Below, one piece after another: positions 18,390 through 27,756 of a DNA stretch of 53,214 bases. The notes below the pieces were generated by a model. It was given only the letters and a program-made list of their open reading frames with translations, searched no databases and was not told the origin of the DNA. A program made the position numbers and the translations under genes. The stretch comes from Planctomycetota bacterium (GTDB taxonomy: Bacteria > Planctomycetota > UBA1135): NCBI GenBank assembly GCA_021776925.1, contig JAJFFB010000160.1, positions 1 through 53,214 on the forward strand, given 5' to 3'. Numbering within the stretch: position 1 is the stretch's first letter; each line of letters starts with the position of its first letter.

Positions 18390-18824
18390 GGAACTGGTGT
18401 GGTCGTGGCGGATGCGCCAGCCGTCGGCGGTGTGCACCATGACCAGGGTGAACCAGCCATCGCTGGTGGTGCCGTCGGAGAATTCGAGCCGCCAACTTCC
18501 GCGTACCAGGGCGTGGTTGGCGCCGAGGGCCTCGCTCTCGATCTGGTCGAAGCGCAGCCGGCCCATCTCTTTTCCGGCGGCCTGATAGCTGCGTCGGTAG
18601 CGTTCCAGCACCGCGTCGTAGCCGCTGACCGGAGGGGAGGAGGAGTAGAAACTGAGCTCCGATCCAGGCAGATAGCCGGCGGCGAGAAAGGCCTCGAGGT
18701 CGCCGTCGTTCCAGGCCTCTTGCTGGAGTTGAAGGACCGCGTGGGCCGCGCTCAGGTCTGCGGGGGGGGCTGCGGCGCAGGCGCCGAACAGCAGGATCAC
18801 GAGCAGGGCAGCAAGGTGTTTCAT
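18375..18824 (-). CDS. SnoaL/DUF4440-like (NTF2-fold) lipoprotein
   Basis: 149 residues from ATG at 18824. The signal peptide ends in lipobox LFGAC (Cys at residue 16), so an outer- or inner-membrane lipoprotein is expected. The mature domain (VLQLQQEAWNDGDLEAFLAAGY ... YQAAGKEMGRL ... GSWRLEF ... WFTLVMVHTADGWRIRHDH) is the NTF2-like cone typical of DUF4440/SnoaL proteins. These bind small hydrophobic molecules or have no known role. A C8 run in the coding strand follows the lipobox directly (18762-18769). Confidence 0.82.
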   Translation of the reverse strand: MKHLAALLVILLFGACAAAPPADLSAAHAVLQLQQEAWNDGDLEAFLAAGYLPGSELSFYSSSPPVSGYDAVLERYRRSYQAAGKEMGRLRFDQIESEALGANHALVRGSWRLEFSDGTTSDGWFTLVMVHTADGWRIRHDHTSSSTDS

Positions 18825-18888
18825 TCGATCGGGTCCTGGGGGCATTCCTCGCCAAGATAACGGCAGCCGGCCTGGCCTGCGTCGAGAG

Positions 18889-18894
18889 TACAAT
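18889..18894 (+). promoter_or_regulatory. TACAAT -10-like element for ychF
   Basis: TACAAT ends 11 nt before the ychF ATG at 18906, leaving room for at most a few leader bases. There is no Shine-Dalgarno. Confidence 0.5.
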
Positions 18895-18905
18895 CCCCGG
18901 TTCCC

Positions 18906-19997
18906 ATGAGCGTCTCCTGTGGCATCGTCGGGCTTCCCAACGTGGGCAAGTCCACCGTTTTCGGCGCGCTGACCGCGGCGCAGGCCGAGATCGGCAACTA
19001 TCCATCCAGTGCCATCGGCGCCAACGTGGCGGTGGTCGAAGTCCCCGACGCGCGCCTCGAGTTGATCCGCGGCTTCATCCCCACCCAGAAGGTGGTGCCG
19101 GCGGTGGTCAAGGTGGTCGACATCGCCGGCCTGGCGCAGGGCGCTGCGGGGGGCGCTGGCATCGGCAACAAGTTCCTCGGCAACCTCAAGGAGTGCGACG
19201 CTCTGATGCAGGTGGTGCGCTGCTTCGGCGGAGAGCAGGTGGTGCGAGAGGATCCGGTCGATCCGACCGGCGACATGGAGGTCATCGATACCGAGCTGGC
19301 GCTCGCCGATCTCGAAACCGTGCAGCGCAACGTCACCCGCGTGGCGAAGAAGGCGCGTACCGGCGACAAGGAGACGCGCGAACAGCTCGCCGTGTTTGAA
19401 CGCGCCGCCAGCCTGCTGGAACAGGGCAAGCCGCTGCGCCACGAGCCGTGGAAGGACATCGAGGAGCGCACCCTGCGCCCTTTGTTCCTGCTGACGATGA
19501 AGCCGGTGCTGCTGGTCGCCAACGTTGCCGATGACGATCTTGACGGGTCCAGCGACTACGCCCAGGAAGTGGCGCGCTTCGCCGTCGCCCACAATTGCCA
19601 GTGGCTGCCGATCTGCGGCGACCTCGAGAACGAGTTGCGGCGCCTGGACGGTGACGAACAGGAACTCTTCATGAGCGAACTCGGAGTGGTCGAACTCGGT
19701 CTCGACCGGCTGATCCACGCGACCTATGAACTGCTCGGCCTGCAGACCTTCTTCACCGCGGGCGAAAAGGAGGTGCGCGCCTGGACCATTCACCGCGGCG
19801 ACACCGCGCCGGTGGCCGCCGGAGTGATTCATTCCGATTTCCAGAAGGCCTTCATCCGCGTGGAAGCCTATTCGGTCGACGACCTCGCCGAACTGCACAG
19901 CGAAGCCGCGCTCAAGGCGGCCGGCCGCATGCGAACCGAGGGCAAGACCTACACCATGCAGGAAGGCGACGTGTGTCACTTCCTGGTCGGCAAGTAG
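18906..19997 (+). CDS. ychF: Ribosome-associated ATPase/GTPase YchF (OLA1 family)
   Basis: 363 residues, exactly the usual size. P-loop GLPNVGKST is near the N-terminus, with VVDIAGLAQGAAGGAGIGNKFL as switch/G3. The C-terminal TGS domain ends with the conserved EGKTYTMQEGDVCHFLVGK-like tail. YchF is an Obg-related protein that prefers ATP and acts on ribosomes and the oxidative stress response. It is a single-gene unit with its own TACAAT element and is convergent with the S8 peptidase (51 bp apart). Confidence 0.98.
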   Translation: MSVSCGIVGLPNVGKSTVFGALTAAQAEIGNYPSSAIGANVAVVEVPDARLELIRGFIPTQKVVPAVVKVVDIAGLAQGAAGGAGIGNKFLGNLKECDALMQVVRCFGGEQVVREDPVDPTGDMEVIDTELALADLETVQRNVTRVAKKARTGDKETREQLAVFERAASLLEQGKPLRHEPWKDIEERTLRPLFLLTMKPVLLVANVADDDLDGSSDYAQEVARFAVAHNCQWLPICGDLENELRRLDGDEQELFMSELGVVELGLDRLIHATYELLGLQTFFTAGEKEVRAWTIHRGDTAPVAAGVIHSDFQKAFIRVEAYSVDDLAELHSEAALKAAGRMRTEGKTYTMQEGDVCHFLVGK

Positions 19998-20048
19998 CGG
20001 CGCAGCCGGTCGCTGCAACCACCTCGGTGGCGCAGCGGGCCCCTCCGC

Positions 20049-22004
20049 TTATTGCACGCGCAGCAGCAGCAGGTTGGAATCCTGCCAGCTGGCACCGGCG
20101 TCGACCGCAACCTCGATCAGGATCGGCACGCCGAGCAGGCCCGGAGGCACGATGCCCTGGAAGGCGCCGCCACCCTGGGCGTCGACGCTGCCGCTGGCGA
20201 GCAGCCGGGTGCTGCCACTGAGGTCGAAGAGGTGACCGTCGAACACGGTGCCGACGGCGCTGAAGCCGCCGAGGGCGAACCAGTCCGAGCCGGGGGCGGC
20301 GCCGGTGAAGGCGTAGCCGACCTGGGCACCGCTCTGGGCGAAGGTGTCGCCGTTGAGGTAGACCGTGTTGGAGGCCCCCCCCGCGGCGCGCGCGGCGGCC
20401 TCGGCCACCGCTGCGGCGGCGTTGACGCGGCCGTAGCCGTATTTTTCGCTGTGGCCGTTGGCGTCGTAGTTGCCGCCGGCGGGGTCGATCTTCTCGGCGG
20501 TCGAGAGCAGCACCTCGATCGCCTCGAGCCGCGTCAGCGCCGGGTTGGCGGACAGGATCAACGCCATCACGCCGGCAGCGGTGGGCGAAGCACTGGAGGT
20601 GCCGCCGAAGTCGAAGGCGTAGTCGCCGCCGGCGTATCCCTTGCCGCCGAGGCGGTCGGCGGTGGTGATGCCGAAACCGTCGCCGCTGGAGGGCGCGGTG
20701 CAGTCGACGCTGGGGCCGAAGCTGCTGTAGCTGGAAAGACGGCCCAGCGCGCTGCACGCGGTCACTCCAAGGACGCCGCTATAGCTGGCGTAGCCGTTGT
20801 TGGAATTGTTGGCACTGGAGTTTCCGGCGGCAAAAAAGACGATCGCGCCGAGGCCGTTACGGCCGTTCTGGTTGCAGTTGTCGATCGCCGCCTTGGTCGA
20901 CGCCGGCAGGGTGGCGCCGAAAGCCGGGCCCCACGAGTTGTTGATCACCGAGGCGCCGTTGGCACACGCCCAGTTGAAGGCGTCGGCTTCGTCCTGCACC
21001 GTCGGCGTCGGACCGAACAGCTCGCTGAGGAAACGCACCGGCATGACCGTGCAGCGCGGCGCCACGCCACTGATGCCGATGCCGTTGTCGCCGCGGCCTG
21101 CGGCCACGCCGCTGGTGGCGGTGCCATGGCTCTCCTCCCATTTAAAGATCAGCCAGGTGCCGTCTTCGGCCTGCGGATCGTTGTCGTTGCCGAGCACGTC
21201 GATGCCGGGCACCAGGTTGGAGACCAGGTCCGGGTGCAGCAGCTCGACGCCGGTATCAACGATTGCCACGGTCACGTTGGCGCTGCCGCGGGTGATGTCC
21301 CACGCACCCTCGACGTCGATGTCCTGGTCTACGCCGGTTCCGCCCTGGCCGGTGGATTCAAGGTGCCACTGGTAGGCGTAGAGCGGGTCGTCGGTGCCGG
21401 CATAGGCCACCCGCAGCAGCTGGAAGTCGGGCGTCGCGAACTCGACCAGGCCACTTTCCGCGATCTGGTTGGCGCGTTGCAACGCGTCTTCATCGGCAGG
21501 AACGCGATAGACCTCGCCCGGATTCACCGCGTAGTCCAGGGTGGCGCTGCGCTCGAGGCCGTGGGTCCAGGCGGCGCGCGCCTCGGCGGGGGTGCCGGGC
21601 CGCCAGCGCAGCAGGATCTCTTCGGTCAGGTAATAGGAATCGCGGCCGGGCGCCCACAGGCGCGGACTGGCGGCGATCACTTCGGGCCGCTGGCGCAATT
21701 GCGCGCACAACTCCCAGGCGGCTGCGGCATCGGTGCCGGCGGCGGTATCGAGGGTGACGGTGTGGCCAAGCCACACCGGTGTGTTGGTCGCGGCGCCGGC
21801 GTCCAGCCCGGGAATCTGCCCGAGGAACTGGCGGATCTCGACGAGGTCGAGGCCGACGGCGAAACGCACGCCGATGGAACTGCCGTCGGCCTGCAGCGCG
21901 ACCCACTGCGGGCCGTTCCAATAACCGAGTTCGCTGGTCGCCACCGTGCCGTCCTGGGCGGGGGCGAGAAGGGCCGAAAGGAGGAGCGCGGCGAGGGAAT
22001 GCAT
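20049..22004 (-). CDS. Secreted S8 (subtilisin-like) serine peptidase with shared C-terminal domain
   Basis: 651 residues. Signal peptide residues 1-17 (MHSLAALLLSALLAPAQ). The N-terminal region to about 200 looks like a fervidolysin-type propeptide. The catalytic triad is Asp250 (VAIVDTGVELLHPD), His293 (SHGTATSGVAAG) and Ser470 (GGTSSASPTAAG), with the oxyanion Asn in AAGN at about 394. Residues ~545-651 form a C-terminal beta-rich domain ending in SNLLLLRVQ. It resembles the C-termini of the M28 peptidase at 24016 and both FG-GAP proteins at 49873 and 51496. TAGAAT lies 6 nt from the ATG. A secreted scavenging protease is likely. Confidence 0.93.
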   Translation of the reverse strand: MHSLAALLLSALLAPAQDGTVATSELGYWNGPQWVALQADGSSIGVRFAVGLDLVEIRQFLGQIPGLDAGAATNTPVWLGHTVTLDTAAGTDAAAAWELCAQLRQRPEVIAASPRLWAPGRDSYYLTEEILLRWRPGTPAEARAAWTHGLERSATLDYAVNPGEVYRVPADEDALQRANQIAESGLVEFATPDFQLLRVAYAGTDDPLYAYQWHLESTGQGGTGVDQDIDVEGAWDITRGSANVTVAIVDTGVELLHPDLVSNLVPGIDVLGNDNDPQAEDGTWLIFKWEESHGTATSGVAAGRGDNGIGISGVAPRCTVMPVRFLSELFGPTPTVQDEADAFNWACANGASVINNSWGPAFGATLPASTKAAIDNCNQNGRNGLGAIVFFAAGNSSANNSNNGYASYSGVLGVTACSALGRLSSYSSFGPSVDCTAPSSGDGFGITTADRLGGKGYAGGDYAFDFGGTSSASPTAAGVMALILSANPALTRLEAIEVLLSTAEKIDPAGGNYDANGHSEKYGYGRVNAAAAVAEAAARAAGGASNTVYLNGDTFAQSGAQVGYAFTGAAPGSDWFALGGFSAVGTVFDGHLFDLSGSTRLLASGSVDAQGGGAFQGIVPPGLLGVPILIEVAVDAGASWQDSNLLLLRVQ

Positions 22005-22010
22005 TTTCCC

Positions 22011-22016
22011 ATTCTA
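22011..22016 (-). promoter_or_regulatory. TAGAAT -10-like element, leaderless-type, for S8 peptidase
   Basis: Minus-strand TAGAAT followed by GGGAAA and then the ATG at 22004 (6-nt gap). Confidence 0.5.
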
Positions 22017-22082
22017 GCCCGTCCCATCCCCTGGTCCGCCGCCAGCAGGTGCCAGGGTTGGCCGCCGGCAAGGGCTCCGGGC

Positions 22083-22343
22083 TCAGCTTCCGGCGGGGGC
22101 GGCGTCGAGGCCGCCGGCGCGGTCGAGCGCGGCCAGGTCGTCGTAGCCGCCGACCAGCTGGTCGTCTATGAAGATTTCGGGCACGGTGGTGCGGCCGCCG
22201 GAGCGCTCCAGCATCTCTTCGATGCGGTCGGGCTCGCGGTTGAGGTCGATCTCGTCGAACTCAAGGCCTTTGGACTGCAGCAGGCCCACCGCCATGCGGC
22301 AGTAGGGGCAGGGGTCACGGGTGTAGATTTCGATCTTGGCCAT
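22083..22343 (-). CDS. grxC: Dithiol glutaredoxin
   Basis: 86 residues from ATG at 22343 (MAKIEIYTRD). The active site is C12-P-Y-C15. The glutathione-binding TVP (GGRTTVPEIFIDD) and GGYDDL follow, the complete thioredoxin-fold glutaredoxin pattern. It should reduce protein-glutathione mixed disulfides in the cytoplasm. It is divergent from the bolA-monothiol glutaredoxin operon, with a 59-bp shared upstream region, so a redox/iron-sulfur locus is suggested. Confidence 0.95.
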   Translation of the reverse strand: MAKIEIYTRDPCPYCRMAVGLLQSKGLEFDEIDLNREPDRIEEMLERSGGRTTVPEIFIDDQLVGGYDDLAALDRAGGLDAAPAGS

Positions 22344-22402
22344 GGCGGAGGATGTGCGAAAATGCCTGGATCTTGCGCGATGCATCCCCTAAGTCAAGAG
22401 CC

Positions 22403-22654
22403 ATGCCCATACAAGAGGAAGAGCTTCAGCAGCTGGTCGAGTCCGGCCTGCACGGTGCCCATTGCCGCACCCAGGACCTGACCGGCACGCGTGACCACTG
22501 GGCGCTGGAGATCGAGTGGACCGGCTTCGCCGGCCAGTCGTTGCTGCAGCAGCACCGCGCGGTACTGGATCTGCTGCGCCCGCACATGGATGAGGGCAGT
22601 GGCGTGATCCACGCCGTCCAGATCAAGACCATCGTTCCAACCAACCAAGCCTGA
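22403..22654 (+). CDS. bolA: BolA family protein
   Basis: 83 residues from ATG at 22403. It has the BolA helix-strand pattern with the DHWALEIEWTGFAGQSLLQQHRAVLDLL segment (HWxLxI, then FxGxxLxxQHRxV) and a C-terminal HAVQIKT. BolA proteins form [2Fe-2S]-bridged heterodimers with monothiol glutaredoxins. The next gene, 2 nt downstream, encodes exactly such a partner, which supports a cluster-trafficking role over the transcription-factor role claimed for E. coli BolA. Confidence 0.93.
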   Translation: MPIQEEELQQLVESGLHGAHCRTQDLTGTRDHWALEIEWTGFAGQSLLQQHRAVLDLLRPHMDEGSGVIHAVQIKTIVPTNQA

Positions 22655-22656
22655 CC

Positions 22657-22992
22657 ATGACCACTCAACAACGCCTGCAGCAGGCCATCCGCGAAACCCC
22701 GATCCTGCTGTTCACCAAGGGCAACAAGATGTTCCCGCGCTGCGGATTCTCCGCCGCGGTCATCGACGTTTTCCAGCAGCTCGGCGTGCCCTTTGAAACC
22801 ATCGACATCTTCGAAGATGCGGAAACCAAGCCGGCGCTGGTGTCGATCACTCAGTGGCCGACCACCCCGCAGGTCTTCGTCGGCGGAGAGTTCATCGGCG
22901 GCGGCGACATCGTGCGCGAGATGTTCGCCAACGGCGAGCTCAAGCCGCTGGTCGAGAGCGCTCTGAAAGCCGCAGCGGGGGAAGGAGCGTGA
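22657..22992 (+). CDS. grxD: Monothiol glutaredoxin, CGFS type
   Basis: 111 residues. Active site C29-G-F-S32 in KMFPRCGFSAAV; the usual preceding Gln is Arg here. TPQVFVGGEFIGGGDIVREMF is the glutathione/[2Fe-2S]-binding region. Grx4-type proteins carry and deliver iron-sulfur clusters, generally with BolA, whose gene precedes it by 2 nt. Its stop overlaps the next start (GTGA), making a three-gene unit with the HMG-CoA-lyase-like gene. Confidence 0.96.
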   Translation: MTTQQRLQQAIRETPILLFTKGNKMFPRCGFSAAVIDVFQQLGVPFETIDIFEDAETKPALVSITQWPTTPQVFVGGEFIGGGDIVREMFANGELKPLVESALKAAAGEGA

Positions 22993-24005
22993 GCTACGCC
23001 ACCCGGCGCCCCGATTCGATCGAGTACTGCGAGTGCTGGACGCGCGATGGTCTGCAGTCGATCGCCACCCAGGTGCCGACCGCAGACAAGGTCGAGATGC
23101 TCAACGGCATCATCGACTGCGGCATTCCCGAGATGGAAATCACTTCCTTCTCGCACCCCAAGCTGCTGCCTCAGTTCGCCGACGCGGTCGAGGTGCTGAA
23201 GGGCATCCGCCGCGACACCGCAGCGCGCTTTCGCGTGCTGATGCCCAACATGAAGGGCTGGGAGCGCTTCGAGCGTTGTGTCGACGAGGGCTACGGAGCC
23301 GACAAGATCATTCTCATGATCAGTTCCTCCGAGGCGCACAACATGAAGAACTTCCGTGCCAGCCATGAAGAGGCAATGGCCGACCACGCCGCGATCATGA
23401 AGCGCGCCCACGCCAAGGGCGTCGAGATCATCGGCTGCGTTGGCACCGTCTACGGCTGCGCCATCATGGGCGACGTGCCGCAGGCCGACGTTGACAAGCT
23501 GACACGCTTCTATCACAACGAAGGCGCGCAGCTGCTGATGCTCGGCGATACCACCGGACAGGCCAATCCGGCGCAGGTCGAGCGCATCCTCGGCCACCTG
23601 TTCGAGCACTTCCCCGAGACCGAATTCCTCGCCCACTTCCACGACACCCGTGGCACCGGCGTGGCCAATTCGATGACCGCGGTCAACATGGGCATCCGCT
23701 GGGTCGACGGTTCGCTGGGTGCGATCGGCGGTCAGCCGGCGGTGGGCGCCGCGCTCTACCACCTCGGGTTCAAGGGCAACACCTGCAGCGAGGACTTCCT
23801 GGCCATGATCGACGAAGCTGGGGTGCGCACCGGCGTCGACATCGACAAGTTGATCGCGCTGGGCAAACGCGCCGAAGAGGTCGTCGGCTTCCCGATGCGC
23901 TCCAACGTGATCCACGCCGGCCGCGTCGACCATCAAGCCACCGCCGCCGAAAAGGGCCAGGGCTCCGGCCTCGGCACCTCGGCCGAGACCACGCCCCAGG
24001 CCTGA
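22989..24005 (+). CDS. HMG-CoA lyase-like DRE-TIM metallolyase lacking the catalytic Cys
   Basis: 338 residues from GTG at 22989, overlapping the grxD stop. The DRE-TIM core is intact: R19-D20-G-L-Q near the start, metal ligands H216 and H218 in AHFHDTRG, and VNMGIRWVDGSLGAIGG. In HMG-CoA lyases the next residue is the active-site Cys (GLGGCP...). Here it is Gln249 (GAIGGQPAV), and the following loop to the conserved Asn (Asn264, GNTCSED) is about six residues longer, with a Cys at 266. It is therefore probably a related lyase or aldolase on another acyl-CoA or oxo acid. The usual annotation would be hydroxymethylglutaryl-CoA lyase. Confidence 0.8.
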   Translation: MSYATRRPDSIEYCECWTRDGLQSIATQVPTADKVEMLNGIIDCGIPEMEITSFSHPKLLPQFADAVEVLKGIRRDTAARFRVLMPNMKGWERFERCVDEGYGADKIILMISSSEAHNMKNFRASHEEAMADHAAIMKRAHAKGVEIIGCVGTVYGCAIMGDVPQADVDKLTRFYHNEGAQLLMLGDTTGQANPAQVERILGHLFEHFPETEFLAHFHDTRGTGVANSMTAVNMGIRWVDGSLGAIGGQPAVGAALYHLGFKGNTCSEDFLAMIDEAGVRTGVDIDKLIALGKRAEEVVGFPMRSNVIHAGRVDHQATAAEKGQGSGLGTSAETTPQA

Positions 24006-24015
24006 GCCCGGCCTC

Positions 24016-26496
24016 CTACTGGATGTCGAGCTGGAGCAGGTTGGAGTCGAGTACCGAGCCGCTGGCGGCGTCATAGCTGGCGGCTTCCAGATAGACGGTC
24101 ACCCCGCTGGCTCCCCCCGGCAGCCCTTGGCTGAAGGTAGCCAGGCCCAGCGGGCTGGTGGTGCCGCTGCCGACGGCGGTGTAGCCGGGGCCGAGGTCGA
24201 AGTCGTGCCCCGAGATCACGCTGCCGCTGTTGCCGAGGCTGTACAGCAACCACCACGGCGCGCCGGCGGGGGCGCCGTGCACGCTGTAGCTGACCACGCC
24301 GCCAGCGGCCGCAGAGCCCGGACCACTGAGCTTGAGGTAGTTGAGGCCGTCGGAGGGCGACAGCGCGTAGACCTCGAAGTCATCCAGGTTCCAGCCGCCG
24401 AACTCGAGGCCGCCGTCGCTTTGCAACTGGAAGCGCAACTCGAGCGCCGGGTTGTTGTCCGCCTGCGCCGAGATGTCGAGGTCGTGCAGCACCCAGCCAC
24501 TGTCCTGGTGGTGTCCGCTGACCGCGTTCTCCCACACCGCCGCGCCGGCGGCGCGCAGCCGCGCCTGATCGAACTGCCCTTCTTCAACGCTGAGATGACG
24601 CATGTAACGCAGGCGTACGCCGGACTTGCCGCTGCAGTCGATCGGCGGTGAGATCAGGCGGATGTTGACGTCGGACTGGTATTCGCCATTCCAGCCAGAT
24701 CCTCCGATGTCATTGCCCCACACCTTGCTGCCGGAAAAGGCAGCGCCGGGGTCACCGGCCTTGCCGTTGGGCGCGCCGCGCTGCCAGTCGTCATGGGAGT
24801 TCGAGGTGCCGCCGCCGTAGGAGTGGGTCCAGCCCTCGTCGGTGGCGCCTTCAAAATCATTGAAGTAGAGGCGCTCGGTGTTGCCGACCAGGAAGGCGTA
24901 GCTGGCCTCGCCGGCGGTGAAGGATGGCGGTAACCAGCGTTCGCGTCCGGCCCCGTCGAGCGCGGTGAGGTAATACTCGACGGTGGACGGAGATGGCTGC
25001 CCTGGAATCGCGCCGCCCCATTCGTCCAGGGCTCCGGTCGGGGTCATCGCCTGGGTCGTCCAGGCAGCGCCGCCGACCCGCCAGTGCAGACTCACGCTGT
25101 GCACCCCGGAACCGCCCAGATCTTCGACCAGCACCCCGGGGTAATAAGGTCCGAGGTCGTTGCGGGTGTCCTCGAGCGGGCTGTGGGTCAGGCGCAGGGC
25201 CACCGGTTGGGCCAGTTCCGCAATGGTCGCCAGCGCGCCCTGGGTGATCTGTTCGGCGAGTACGAAATCGTTGGCCGAGACTCCGACGACGTCGTTGCTG
25301 GTGTGGATGAACGGGCTGTAAGCGGAGAGGTCCTCGAAGGGGAAGCACGCCGGGTAACCGTTCTGGAAGAACGGCCGGTGGTCGCTGGTACCGCCGGAGA
25401 GCGAACCGCTCTTCACCTCCAGGCCGGGTACGTAGGCCCGGTAGACGTCCATCGCGAACTGGTTCAGGGACGGAGTGGTGTCGTTGGTGACAAAATCCAC
25501 GCTGCGCGTGTCGCCCGACTGGCGGTAGGCCACCATGTCGAGCTGCACCATGCCGACCACTTCGGCACCAAGGCTGAGCAGGTGGTCGGCGTAGGCGGTG
25601 GAGCCGAGCAGTCCGGACTCTTCGCCCGACCAGGCGCAGAAGCGGATGGTGAAGTCGAAGTTGTGCTGCGACAGGATGCGGGCGATCTCGATCACTGCCC
25701 CTGTACCGGAAGCGTCGTCATCGGCGCCCGGCGCCGGTCCACTGGCACCAACGCTGAAGTTGATCGAGTCGTAGTGGCCGCCGAGGACGACGATTTTGTC
25801 GGCGTCGGTGCCGCCACGCAGTTCACCGATGACGACGTCAGCGCCGCTGTCGTAGTCGAAGAGCGAAGTGGCAAGCCCCATATTCTGGAACTGGTTACGG
25901 ATCCAGTTCTGCGCCTGCACTTCGCCGTTCTGGCCGTGGCGTCGGGTGCCGAAGGCAACCAGGTCATCGACGTGGTCACGCAGGTTCTGCTGGCTGATCT
26001 GTGCCACCCAAGTCTGGATCTCCGCATCCGGCGTGATCGCCGCGGTGCCGTTGCCACCGCCATAGACCGAGAGCAGCAGTGGGCGCGAAGTCCGCACCAG
26101 GCGGAATGCCCCGTGGCAACGATGCAGTCGCGCTGGATCGAGGTGCGCGGCCGCAGCGGGCAGGCCGAACAGCTGGATCCCGTGGTCGGGCGAAGACCAC
26201 AACAGGCTGCTGCCCAGTTCTGCGAGCAGGGGGTCATCCAGACCTGGGTGATGGTGCGGCAACACCACGGCCAGCAGATGGCCGGCCGGCAGTTCGCCGA
26301 TGGCCTCGGCTTCGAGTCCGAAACGGGCGGCCAGCGAGGATCCAGACAGGCCAAGGAGGAAGCCCCCCAGGTCCTCGTACATGCTGCCCTCAGCGATGAG
26401 GGCATCGCGGAGGCTCAGATCCTGCTCGTAGGGGTAGACCTGCAAGCCCCAGTCCGGAGTCTGGGCAAAAAGAAGGGAAAGGAGGAGGGGGAGCAT
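24016..26496 (-). CDS. Secreted M28 family peptidase with shared C-terminal domain
   Basis: 826 residues from ATG at 26496. Signal peptide MLPLLLSLLFA (1-11). An uncharacterised N-terminal region reaches residue ~165. The M28 zinc domain follows: H241 (GGHYD), D260 (PGADDDASG), E292/E293 (WSGEESGLLGS), D320 (VQLDMV) and H373 (TSDHRPFFQNGYPA). An Ig-like/jelly-roll region with LYFNDFEG... precedes a C-terminal ~100-residue domain ending VLDSNLLQLDIQ. That domain matches the end of the S8 peptidase (SNLLLLRVQ) and the FG-GAP proteins. TATCCT lies 8 nt before the ATG. It is probably a secreted aminopeptidase. Confidence 0.92.
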   Translation of the reverse strand: MLPLLLSLLFAQTPDWGLQVYPYEQDLSLRDALIAEGSMYEDLGGFLLGLSGSSLAARFGLEAEAIGELPAGHLLAVVLPHHHPGLDDPLLAELGSSLLWSSPDHGIQLFGLPAAAAHLDPARLHRCHGAFRLVRTSRPLLLSVYGGGNGTAAITPDAEIQTWVAQISQQNLRDHVDDLVAFGTRRHGQNGEVQAQNWIRNQFQNMGLATSLFDYDSGADVVIGELRGGTDADKIVVLGGHYDSINFSVGASGPAPGADDDASGTGAVIEIARILSQHNFDFTIRFCAWSGEESGLLGSTAYADHLLSLGAEVVGMVQLDMVAYRQSGDTRSVDFVTNDTTPSLNQFAMDVYRAYVPGLEVKSGSLSGGTSDHRPFFQNGYPACFPFEDLSAYSPFIHTSNDVVGVSANDFVLAEQITQGALATIAELAQPVALRLTHSPLEDTRNDLGPYYPGVLVEDLGGSGVHSVSLHWRVGGAAWTTQAMTPTGALDEWGGAIPGQPSPSTVEYYLTALDGAGRERWLPPSFTAGEASYAFLVGNTERLYFNDFEGATDEGWTHSYGGGTSNSHDDWQRGAPNGKAGDPGAAFSGSKVWGNDIGGSGWNGEYQSDVNIRLISPPIDCSGKSGVRLRYMRHLSVEEGQFDQARLRAAGAAVWENAVSGHHQDSGWVLHDLDISAQADNNPALELRFQLQSDGGLEFGGWNLDDFEVYALSPSDGLNYLKLSGPGSAAAGGVVSYSVHGAPAGAPWWLLYSLGNSGSVISGHDFDLGPGYTAVGSGTTSPLGLATFSQGLPGGASGVTVYLEAASYDAASGSVLDSNLLQLDIQ

Positions 26497-26504
26497 TGAA
26501 AACG

Positions 26505-26510
26505 AGGATA
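26505..26510 (-). promoter_or_regulatory. TATCCT -10-like element, leaderless-type, for M28 peptidase
   Basis: Minus-strand TATCCT with 8 nt (CGTTTTCA) before the ATG at 26496. There is no Shine-Dalgarno. Confidence 0.45.
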
Positions 26511-26696
26511 AGGCGCATCTTGGCCCCAAGGGTGAGCAAAAGAAAAGCGTTGCCCTGCATCAGCGAATTCCTTGTAAGCCATGTTCAAACAAGGGTTTCC
26601 GTGTGGATAAACTGCACGATTTGGCCGCCGCATAACTCCGCGAGGATTTCCGCCAAAGGTGGGGTAGACTTTTGCCGGAAGCGTGCAGTTTCCCTG

Positions 26697-26713
26697 GCCA
26701 CGGGCGCCGTGGC
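26697..26713. repeat. Inverted repeat (7-bp arms, 3-nt loop)
   Basis: GCCACGG / CCGTGGC around GCG, 79 nt upstream of the lipoprotein start. No T-run follows on either strand, so an operator or RNA hairpin is as likely as a terminator. Confidence 0.5.
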
Positions 26714-26791
26714 AGAATTGCCGGAACTCAAGCAAGGATCGGGCCGTCCCCCCATCAGCCCTGTCCTTCTCTTCATTCATTTCGACGAGCC

Positions 26792-27730
<939 letters not shown>

Positions 27731-27756
27731 GCATCAGGCCACGGCGGGATACGCTA

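Larger units (their letters stand above)
26497..26791. other. 295-bp intergenic region, relatively AT-rich
   Basis: Between the divergent M28 peptidase and the lipoprotein gene. It holds TATCCT (26505-26510, minus), a TAGACT (26665-26670, plus) 121 nt before the lipoprotein ATG, and a perfect inverted repeat at 26697-26713. TTGCCGGAA occurs twice (26672 and 26718). Short open frames cross it, but none has family features or codon bias I would trust. Confidence 0.6.

Noticed and set aside
20052-22481. 809-codon plus-strand open frame opposite the S8 peptidase
   Set aside because: The minus-strand gene has a full catalytic triad and signal peptide. The antisense frame is low-complexity Val/Ala/Gly/Arg.
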